Of a stretch of DNA of 64,000 nucleotides, positions 54,646-64,000 are shown in pieces. The stretch is from assembly GCF_900172325.1 (NCBI RefSeq), contig NZ_FWFR01000001.1:992001-1056000 (forward strand), written 5' to 3'. The stretch's first letter is position 1. Each line of letters opens with the position of its first letter. The DNA is from Oceanibacterium hippocampi. Lineage in GTDB: Bacteria; Pseudomonadota; Alphaproteobacteria; Sneathiellales; Sneathiellaceae. Under the pieces are notes generated by a model. It was not told the origin of the DNA, did not search any database, and worked only from the letters and a program-made list of their open reading frames with translations. Made by a program: the position numbers and the translations under genes.

Positions 54646-55836
54646 CTATTCTCCGCCCAGCACGCCGGCCTCGCGCAAGGCGGCGATCTCGTCCGCTGAC
54701 AGCCCTGCTTCGCACAATATCTCGGGCCCGTGCTGGCCGAGCGCCGCACCGCCGAAGCGGATGCTCGCCGGGGTCTCCGAGAAGCGGGCCGGCGGGCGCG
54801 CCTGGCGGAGGGTCCCGGCCTGATCGTGCGGCGTTTCGACCAGCGTCTCCATCGCCACCACCTGCGGGTGGCCGACCATCTCGCCACGGGTCAGTACCGG
54901 CACGGCGGGCACATCCTCGGCTTCCAGCCGCGCGAGCCATTCGGCCGCGGTGCCTGTCCGGAGTGCTTCCTGGGTCAGGGCCAGGCGGGCGTCGATATTC
55001 TCCTGGCGGAGCGAGACCGTGCGGAAGCGCGGATCGTCGAGCCATTCCGGATGGCCTAGGGCGCGGCTGAGCCCCGCCCATTGCCGGTCAGACTGCACGG
55101 CAACGCTGATATAGCCGTCCTTCGTCTCGTAAATCAGGTCGATGAAGCTCTGGGCCTTCGCCTGGGCGAACTCCCGGCCGACGAAGGTCTGGCTGCCCAT
55201 GTCCGACGACCACATGAAGGCGATCACCGAATCCAGCATCGAAAGCCGGACATGCTGGCCCTTGCCGGTCCGCGTGCGGGCGAAGAGTGCCGCCGTGATC
55301 GCCTGCGCCCCGGTGACCCCGGTCAGCTTGTCGGGCAGGATGGTGCGGACCAGCCGCGGCCGCTCGCCGTCCGAACCGGCCTGCACCGTGGTCAGCCCGG
55401 AGAGCGCCTGGACCAGCGGGTCGTAGACCGGCTTCGCCGCGTAGGGCCCGGCCTCGCCGAAGCCCGAGATCGAGACATAGACGATGTCGGGGGCGACCGC
55501 GCGCACCGCGTCCTCGCCGAGGCCCATGCGTTCGACCACGCCGGGGCGGAAATTCTGCACGAAGACGTCGGCGCCGCGGACGAGCCGGAGCAGCGCCTCG
55601 CGGCCGCGCGGGTCCTTCAGGTCGAGCGCGATCGACCGCTTGTTCCGGTTGTTGTTGAGGAAGGAGGCGGAGAAGCCGCCCGCGCGGTTGGAGACGGCGC
55701 GGGTATGGTCGCCGCCCCTCGGCGGCTCGACCTTGATGACGTCGGCGCCCTGGTCGGCCAGCATCATGGTGGCGAGCGGACCGGCGATCATCTGGGTCAG
55801 GTCGACGATGCGAACCCCTTCGAGCGGACCTGTCAT
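54646..55836 (-). CDS. CaiB/BaiF family (class III) CoA transferase, second copy
   Basis: A 396-residue enzyme. It opens with LEGVRIVDLTQMIAGPLATMMLADQGADVIKVEPP (region) and has the catalytic Asp in VYDPLVQALSGLT. It is clearly different from the copy at 30039-31241. It could transfer CoA to a branched or terpenoid acid for the carboxylase pathway encoded next on the same strand; that link is inferred from position only. Confidence 0.9.
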   Translation of the reverse strand: MTGPLEGVRIVDLTQMIAGPLATMMLADQGADVIKVEPPRGGDHTRAVSNRAGGFSASFLNNNRNKRSIALDLKDPRGREALLRLVRGADVFVQNFRPGVVERMGLGEDAVRAVAPDIVYVSISGFGEAGPYAAKPVYDPLVQALSGLTTVQAGSDGERPRLVRTILPDKLTGVTGAQAITAALFARTRTGKGQHVRLSMLDSVIAFMWSSDMGSQTFVGREFAQAKAQSFIDLIYETKDGYISVAVQSDRQWAGLSRALGHPEWLDDPRFRTVSLRQENIDARLALTQEALRTGTAAEWLARLEAEDVPAVPVLTRGEMVGHPQVVAMETLVETPHDQAGTLRQARPPARFSETPASIRFGGAALGQHGPEILCEAGLSADEIAALREAGVLGGE

Positions 55837-55990
55837 GGCAGCGGTTTCTCCCCTGGGCGTTGGCGTGGCCGGACACAGATGCGCGCCCGGGCGGGAGGAG
55901 ACAACCGCGGCTCGGCCGAAAGCGCTTTTGCGTGGAAAGGCCCCGGGCGATCGCCCGGGCGCAACCCTGCCGACGGCGCCGCCCGGTCTG

Positions 55991-56296
55991 TCAGGCCTTC
56001 TTGTTGCCCGGCGTGATCGAGGCGGCGATCTTCAGCCAGCTTTCCCGGCGCTCGACATCGAGGTCGTAGTCGGCCTGCAGATGCATCCAGTTCTTGGCCG
56101 CGATGCCGAAGAAGCGTTCGAGGCGGAGCGCGGTGTCGGCGGTGATCGCCCGCTTGCCGTTGACGATGGCGCTGATCCGGTTCGGCGGCACGTGGATGAG
56201 ACGGGCCAGCCGATTGATGGAGATGCCGAGCGGGTCCATGAAGCTCGCCTTCAGGATCAATCCCGGATGGCTGACGCGGGTGTCCGTTTCGCTCAT
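55991..56296 (-). CDS. higA: HigA-family antitoxin (orphan)
   Basis: A 101-residue XRE-type protein of the HigA/VapI addiction-module group. It begins HPGLILKASFMDPLGIS, has the helix-turn-helix INRLARLIHVPPNRISAIVNGKRAIT, and ends with the typical FFGIAAKNWMHLQADYDLDV. The HigB toxin gene normally lies directly upstream. Here the 102 bases before it reach the end of the carboxylase gene and hold no toxin, and none lies downstream. It is a lone regulator or a remnant. Confidence 0.85.
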   Translation of the reverse strand: MSETDTRVSHPGLILKASFMDPLGISINRLARLIHVPPNRISAIVNGKRAITADTALRLERFFGIAAKNWMHLQADYDLDVERRESWLKIAASITPGNKKA

Positions 56297-56398
56297 GACT
56301 TCAACTGTACGAGGGTCCGTGCCGCGATCAAGCGGAAAACGCGGCCCGGCCACGGAATCATGACGTGTTGCGTATCCTGTTGCGGGGTCGGCAGCCGT

Positions 56399-58390
<1,992 letters not shown>

Positions 58391-58401
58391 CCGGGGCCGG
58401 C

Positions 58402-59586
<1,185 letters not shown>

Positions 59587-59602
59587 CGGGATTCCTCCGG
59601 CC

Positions 59603-61222
59603 TCACATCCTGGCCACGCCGAACGTGTTGGCATTGAGTTGGCGCCGTTCCGCGTCGCGGCAAACGGCGAGGCAGTATCCGAGCACGGTGCGGCTGTTGC
59701 GCGGGTCGATGATGCCGTCGTCCCAGAGCCGGGCGGTGGCGTAGAGGGCGGTCGATTCGCCGTCCATGCGCTCGACGATCTTCGCCTCCATCGCCTCCAG
59801 AAAAGCCGGGTCCGCCTGCTGGCCGGCGCGCGCCATCTTCTCCTCGGTCACGATCGACATCACGCGGGCCGCCTGCTGGCCGCCCATCACCGCGATCCGG
59901 TTGTTGGGCCAGGCAAAGACGAAGCGCGGATCGTAGGCCCGTCCGCACATCCCGTAATGGCCGGCGCCGAAGGAGGCGCCGATATGCAGGGTGATCTGCG
60001 GCACGGTCGCGTTGGCGACCGCCTGGATCATCTTCGAGCCATGCTTGACGATCCCGCTCTGCTCGGCCTCGGTCCCGACCATGTAGCCGGTGGTGTTCTG
60101 CAGATAAACGATCGGCGTGCCGCTCTGGCACATCAGCTGGATGAACTGCGCCGCCTTGGCCGCGCCCCGGGCGTCGATCGGCCCGTTGTTGCCGATGATG
60201 GCGCAGGGTAGGCCATGGATCGCCGCCTGCAGGCAGACCGTCCCGGGCCCGTAGCCGGCCTTGAAATCGAGGAAGTCGGAGCCGTCGACGACCCGGGCAA
60301 CGACCTCCCGGACGTCGTAGGGCTTGCGGTAATCGACCGGGACGAAGCCGAGCAGTTCCTCCGGATCGTAGCGCGGCTCGGCGAAGTCCGGGGCGTCTGC
60401 CGCCGCTTTTCCCGCGTCCCAGCCGAGCCGGCCGACGATCTCGCGGGCAAGGCGGATGCCGTCGGCGTCGTCCTCGGCGATGAAGTCGGCGACGCCGGAA
60501 ACGGTGGCATGCATCTCCGCCCCGCCGAGTTCCTCGTCGCTCGCGATCTCGCCGGTCGCGGCCTTGAGCAGCGGCGGGCCGGCGAGGAAGACCTTGGCCT
60601 TGCCGCGCACCATGACGGTGTAGTCGGACAGCCCCGGCTGGTAGGCGCCGCCAGCGGTCGACGAGCCATGCACGACCGTGACCTGCGGGATGCCGGCCGC
60701 CGACAGCCGCGCCTGGCTGCAGAAGCCGCGGCCGCCGTCGACGAAGATCTCCGCCTGGTAGAGCAGGTTGGCGCCGCCCGATTCCACCAGGTTGACCACC
60801 GGCAGCTTGTTCAGACGCGCGATCTCCTGCGCGCGCAGGCTCTTGCGGAGGCCCATCGGCGCCACCGTCCCGCCCTTGATCGCGCTGTCGGAGGCAACGA
60901 TCAGGCAGCGCGTGCCGGCGACCCGGCCGATCCCGGCGATCAGGCCGCCGCCGAAGACATTCTCCTTGCCGTCGTCGTCATGCATGGCGAGGCCGGCCAG
61001 CGTGGAGAATTCCAGGAACGGCGAATCCGGGTCGAGCAACAGGGCCAGCCGCTCGCGCGGCAGCAGTTTGCCGCGCTTCTCAAAGGTCGCCTTCTTGCCG
61101 TTCGAGATGTCGCGGACCTTCTGTTCGAGAGCGCGGAACCGGGCGATCCAGTCGAGCATCTCGGCGCGGTTCGCCCGAAAGGCCTCGCTGCCTGTATCGA
61201 TCGTGCTCTCGAATTCCGCCAT
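59603..61222 (-). CDS. Acyl-CoA carboxylase beta subunit (carboxyltransferase), AtuC-like
   Basis: A 539-residue carboxyltransferase that passes CO2 from biotin to an acyl-CoA. It has both crotonase-like halves: GGTVAPMGLRKSLRAQEIA, VHGSSTAGGAYQPGLSDY, and later NTTGYMVGTEAEQSGIVKHGSKM (region) with GASFGAGHYGMCGRAY. Methylcrotonyl-CoA carboxylases read AGGAYVPAMSDE and have a Phe-rich segment before it; this protein has DGGRGFCSQARLS and AYQPGLSDY, which I take as nearer to geranyl-CoA carboxylase. It is the second gene of the operon. Confidence 0.85.
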   Translation of the reverse strand: MAEFESTIDTGSEAFRANRAEMLDWIARFRALEQKVRDISNGKKATFEKRGKLLPRERLALLLDPDSPFLEFSTLAGLAMHDDDGKENVFGGGLIAGIGRVAGTRCLIVASDSAIKGGTVAPMGLRKSLRAQEIARLNKLPVVNLVESGGANLLYQAEIFVDGGRGFCSQARLSAAGIPQVTVVHGSSTAGGAYQPGLSDYTVMVRGKAKVFLAGPPLLKAATGEIASDEELGGAEMHATVSGVADFIAEDDADGIRLAREIVGRLGWDAGKAAADAPDFAEPRYDPEELLGFVPVDYRKPYDVREVVARVVDGSDFLDFKAGYGPGTVCLQAAIHGLPCAIIGNNGPIDARGAAKAAQFIQLMCQSGTPIVYLQNTTGYMVGTEAEQSGIVKHGSKMIQAVANATVPQITLHIGASFGAGHYGMCGRAYDPRFVFAWPNNRIAVMGGQQAARVMSIVTEEKMARAGQQADPAFLEAMEAKIVERMDGESTALYATARLWDDGIIDPRNSRTVLGYCLAVCRDAERRQLNANTFGVARM

Positions 61223-61235
61223 GCCGGGTTCCCGC

Positions 61236-62102
61236 CTAGTCTTCGCTCAATACCTGCGGCGTCGACGCCAGGTGGAAGCCGTCGAAGGCCGGCGCCGGCT
61301 CGCCTTTCGGCAGCGGGTAGTTGCCGCGCGCGTTCGGCGCCGCGCCGTCGACGCGCAGACAACTGCCGGAGATGAACGCCGCGCCGTCGGACAGCAGGAA
61401 GACGATGGCCGCGGCCACCTCTGATTCCGTACCGACCCGGCTGAGCGGGACAAGCGTCTTCAGGCGGCGGATCATCGGCCGGACTTCTGGCGGGTAGTTG
61501 TCGAGCCCGGAGGAGGCGATGTAACCGGGCGCGACGGCATTGACCCGGACCCCGGCATGCCCCCATTCGACCGCCGCCGTCTCGGTGAAATTGAGCATGC
61601 CCGCGCGCGCCGCGCCGGAATGTCCCATCGCCGGCATCGACCGCCACATGTCGGCGATGATGTTGACGATCGCGCCGCCATGGTCGGCCATCCAGCGGTT
61701 GTAGCATTCGCGGGCCATCAGGAAGCCGCCGGTGAGATTGGTCCGGACCACGGTTTCCCAGCCTTTCTGGCTGATCTTGGCGAGCGGGGCGGAGAACTGG
61801 CCGCCGGCATTGTTGACCAGCCCGTCGATGCGGCTGTGGCGCGCGAGGATCGCCGCCACCGTATCGCCGACCGGGCCTTCCTCGCGGATGTCGCAGGGAT
61901 GGGCGGTGGCCCGCCCGCCGGCCTCGGCGATCTCGGCGACGACCGCGTCCAGTTTCGCCGGCTTGCGACCGACCAGGGCGACATGAGCGCCGAGCGCGGC
62001 AAGCTCGTGCGCGGTGCAGCGGCCGATACCGCTGCCGCCGCCGGTCACGATGATGCTGCGGCCCTCGAAAAGCCCGGGCCGAAAAATGCTGTCGTAGCGC
62101 AT
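61236..62102 (-). CDS. SDR family dehydrogenase/reductase (AtuB/AtuG-like)
   Basis: A 288-residue short-chain dehydrogenase. It has the cofactor loop TGGGSGIG (about 20-27), NNAGG and a long C-terminal extension. The catalytic Tyr position is unusual: after MWRSMPAMGHSGAARAGML the usual YxxxK reads HSGAARAG, so Tyr and Lys are both replaced. This is the pattern of 2,4-dienoyl- and enoyl-CoA reductase-like SDRs, which lack Tyr. SDRs of this type occur in terpene (Atu) and branched acyl-CoA operons. It is the first gene of the operon, with the operator 55 bp upstream. Confidence 0.85.
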   Translation of the reverse strand: MRYDSIFRPGLFEGRSIIVTGGGSGIGRCTAHELAALGAHVALVGRKPAKLDAVVAEIAEAGGRATAHPCDIREEGPVGDTVAAILARHSRIDGLVNNAGGQFSAPLAKISQKGWETVVRTNLTGGFLMARECYNRWMADHGGAIVNIIADMWRSMPAMGHSGAARAGMLNFTETAAVEWGHAGVRVNAVAPGYIASSGLDNYPPEVRPMIRRLKTLVPLSRVGTESEVAAAIVFLLSDGAAFISGSCLRVDGAAPNARGNYPLPKGEPAPAFDGFHLASTPQVLSED

Positions 62103-62149
62103 CGCCCCCTCGGTTCCGCCGCCCTTCTCACGGGGCGGCGATTGACAGA

Positions 62150-62178
62150 AAAGTACTTGACGTTTACGTTAACGTCAA
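62150..62178 (-). promoter_or_regulatory. Promoter of the SDR-carboxylase operon
   Basis: On the minus strand, TTGACG (62178 down to 62173), exactly 17 bases, then TACTTT (62155 down to 62150). As in front of merR, the -35 is the outer part of the operator. The -10 is a poorer match. Confidence 0.55.
62157..62178. promoter_or_regulatory. LiuR-like operator, copy 2
   Basis: TTGACGTT (62157-62164), TACGTT, AACGTCAA (62171-62178): identical over 22 bp to the element at 41760-41781. It lies between the SDR operon and the divergent SCP2 gene and could control both. Confidence 0.85.
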
Positions 62179-62284
62179 GCTGACGCCGGATTGTGAGACG
62201 GTGTCCGGCGACCGACATTCTGCAGCGTATTACGGGTCGGCGGGTGCGCCATTCCCGAAAACACCAAGACAAGAAGGACAGGTC

Positions 62285-62587
62285 ATGGCCACGCTCGAAG
62301 AAATTACCGCCGGCATGGCGGAACGCCTCGGCGACGAATCCGGTCTCGATGCGACGATCAAGTTCGATTTCGGCGATGACGGCATTGTCTTCGTCGACGG
62401 CGCCTCTTCGCCGAACAAGGTCAGCAACGAGGACCTCGATGCCGATTGCACGATCCGCATGAGCAAGGACGATTTCGAGAGCATGGTGGCCGGGGACCTC
62501 GACGCGACCACGGCCTTCATGATGGGCAAGCTGAAGATCGAAGGCAACATGGGCCTGGCGATGAAGCTGCAGGGCATCCTCGGCTGA
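62285..62587 (+). CDS. SCP2 sterol/lipid-binding domain protein
   Basis: A 100-residue single-domain protein. IKFDFGDDGIVFVDG, DADCTIRMSKDDFESMVAGDLDATTAFMMGKLKIEG (region) and NMGLAMKLQGIL match the SCP-2 fold, which carries fatty acyl-CoA, sterols or other lipids in a hydrophobic tunnel. It is divergent from the carboxylase operon and shares its operator region, which fits delivery of a hydrophobic acyl-CoA. AGGACAGGTC precedes the ATG at 62285. Confidence 0.92.
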   Translation: MATLEEITAGMAERLGDESGLDATIKFDFGDDGIVFVDGASSPNKVSNEDLDADCTIRMSKDDFESMVAGDLDATTAFMMGKLKIEGNMGLAMKLQGILG

Positions 62588-62624
62588 TACGGCCCCCGTA
62601 CCTGGCGGCGCACCGGGTGCCGCG

Positions 62625-63986
62625 TCAGGCCCGGTCATCGGGCCGATTGCGGCGCGGTGGCCGTCCAGGACGGCCAGGCCCGGGCTGGTGGCGGCTCAGC
62701 CATTTGAGCAGGCCATAGGACAGGCGGAACTTTTCCTCGCCGAGCGTCAGGTCCGGCCTGCCCAGCATCCAGGACGATTTCGGATAGGCGACCGGCTGAT
62801 CCGGATAGACGCTTCGGTGTCCGATGATCAGATAGGCGGCGATCGCCGCGCCGGCGCCATAGATCGTGCCGGCCATCCCGCCGAACAGCTCGATGCCCAT
62901 CAGGATCGCTGCGATCGGGGTGTTCGAGGCGGCCGCGATCACCGACACCAGCCCGACCGCCGCGCCGAGCGCGGGGTCGACATCGAGCAGGTCGGCGACG
63001 GCGCTTCCGGCGATCGCGCCGATCACGAACTGCGGCGTCGCGATCCCGCCGTAGAAGCCCGAGCCAAGCGTGATCGCGACCAGCAGCGTCTTCCAGACGA
63101 CGCCCAGGAACGGCATCGCCTCGCCGTCGAGCGCGCGGCTGACAAGCGGCAGGCTGAGCCCCAGATAGTCGGTCGGGATGACGATGATCAGCGCCGACAG
63201 CAGGACGCCGCCGAGAAACGGCATGAGCGGCGGCCAGATCGCGAAGCGCGTCCGAAGTCGCTCGAACATCTTGCGCGACAAGGTGAGCATGTCGACGAAG
63301 AACCAGGCCACGAGGCCGCAGACGATGCCGATGACGATCGTCTTGATGAACAGGATCTCGGAGAATTCCGGCAGTACGGGAATGAGGTAATAGGTGTAGG
63401 GGACACCCCACATCTTGCTGACCTCGAACGAGGTGACACCGGCGATGATCGCCGGAAACAGGAAGTCATGGCGGATACGGCCGATCGCCAGCACCTCGAC
63501 GCCGTAGATCGCGCCGGCGATCGGCGTGCCGAACACGCTGGCGAAGCCGGCGCTGACCCCGCAGGCCACGATCCGCTTCTGCAGTTCGACATTCAGCCGC
63601 AGCATCCGCCCGATCGCCGAGGCCAGGCTGCCCCCGATATGCGAGCACGGCCCTTCCTTGCCGGCCGAACCACCGGAGGCGAGCGTTATGAGGGCGGCGA
63701 GCGGCTTTATCGCGACCGTCTTGAACGGCATTCGGCCGGATTGCTTGTGCACCGAGGTGATGACCGAGTCGGTCAGGCCGGCGGTATTCCACCGATAGCC
63801 GTAATAGAGCAGAAGCCCGTTCAGAATGCCGCCCAGCGGCAGCAGGAGCATCTGCACCCAAAGCGGAACGGATGCCGTCCGTTCGGTGAGGAAGAACAGG
63901 CCGTGCAGGAAAAGACTGGTCCCGCTTCCGACGAACGCGCCGGCGACGGTGGCCAGGAACAGCCATTGCAGGATGGTCGCCAGCAT
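62625..63986 (-). CDS. ClC-type chloride channel/antiporter
   Basis: A 453-residue membrane protein with about 10-12 helices. The selectivity motif GSAGKEGPCSHIGG carries the gating Glu of Cl-/H+ antiporters. GFASVFGTPIAGAIYGVEVL and the later GSGFYGGIATPQFVIGA match helices of the family. The first GSGIP motif is replaced (TSVHKQSGRMP). The C-terminal tail is basic and lacks CBS domains. The start at 63986 is 14 bases from the window edge and the frame stays open there, so a longer N-terminus is possible. Confidence 0.88.
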   Translation of the reverse strand: MLATILQWLFLATVAGAFVGSGTSLFLHGLFFLTERTASVPLWVQMLLLPLGGILNGLLLYYGYRWNTAGLTDSVITSVHKQSGRMPFKTVAIKPLAALITLASGGSAGKEGPCSHIGGSLASAIGRMLRLNVELQKRIVACGVSAGFASVFGTPIAGAIYGVEVLAIGRIRHDFLFPAIIAGVTSFEVSKMWGVPYTYYLIPVLPEFSEILFIKTIVIGIVCGLVAWFFVDMLTLSRKMFERLRTRFAIWPPLMPFLGGVLLSALIIVIPTDYLGLSLPLVSRALDGEAMPFLGVVWKTLLVAITLGSGFYGGIATPQFVIGAIAGSAVADLLDVDPALGAAVGLVSVIAAASNTPIAAILMGIELFGGMAGTIYGAGAAIAAYLIIGHRSVYPDQPVAYPKSSWMLGRPDLTLGEEKFRLSYGLLKWLSRHQPGPGRPGRPPRRNRPDDRA

Positions 63987-64000
63987 GACTGCCGGCTCGA

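Overview
The window is GC-rich chromosomal DNA from an alphaproteobacterium, possibly of the Rhodospirillales type. The evidence is an RpoH-type sigma factor, a DUF2842 protein, a TIGR02186/TauE pair, a LiuR-like MerR regulator, CIRCE-controlled groESL and very dense fatty-acid/CoA catabolism genes. I see no tRNA, rRNA, CRISPR array, insertion sequence or prophage.

Layout. 1-3.5 kb: the tail of an aminotransferase, a renalase-like flavoprotein, a glutathione peroxidase, an RpoH-like sigma factor and an unknown gene that overlaps its 3' end. 3.6-15 kb: a type I secretion locus. It holds an ABC exporter with a degenerate C39-like domain, an HlyD adaptor and a TolC. It also holds two LapG-like (BTLCP) periplasmic proteases, each beside a membrane protein with a periplasmic sensor region, a PAS domain and a degenerate HD-GYP domain. 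One protease keeps Cys-His-Asp; the other has Pro in place of Cys. No LapD (GGDEF-EAL) is seen. This is the best candidate for an undescribed system: a Lap-type surface-release switch read out by HD-GYP pseudoenzymes. 15-19.7 kb: LuxR and TetR regulators, a tandem DUF427 protein, a beta-carbonic anhydrase and a PcaF-type thiolase. 19.8-27.6 kb: housekeeping and stress genes (a Kef-type antiporter with a histone-H1-like tail, argS, groES-groEL with a perfect CIRCE, a bactofilin, DUF2842, NUDIX).

27.6-41.6 kb: an orphan molybdenum hydroxylase large subunit, a CaiB-type and a two-subunit CoA transferase, an MFS carrier, an LpxR-like lipid A deacylase, an enoyl-CoA hydratase, TIGR02186/TauE, a complete TRAP transporter and an Mpo1-like protein. 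41.8-52.3 kb: a MerR (LiuR-like) gene heading a six-gene beta-oxidation operon with two thiolases, two acyl-CoA dehydrogenases and two fused hydratase/dehydrogenases of opposite domain order. 52.4-56.3 kb: dodecin, FMN reductase, a PEP-CTERM protein behind a sigma-54-like promoter, another CaiB-type transferase and a HigA-like antitoxin with no toxin gene beside it. 56.4-62.6 kb: biotin carboxylase, acyl-CoA dehydrogenase, carboxyltransferase and SDR genes resembling an acyclic-terpene (Atu) or branched acyl-CoA pathway, divergent from an SCP2 protein. A ClC transporter ends the window.

The same 22-bp inverted-repeat element lies upstream of the merR operon and upstream of the carboxylase operon 20 kb away, each time containing the predicted -35 box. 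This links the two operons into one probable acyl-CoA-responsive regulon.
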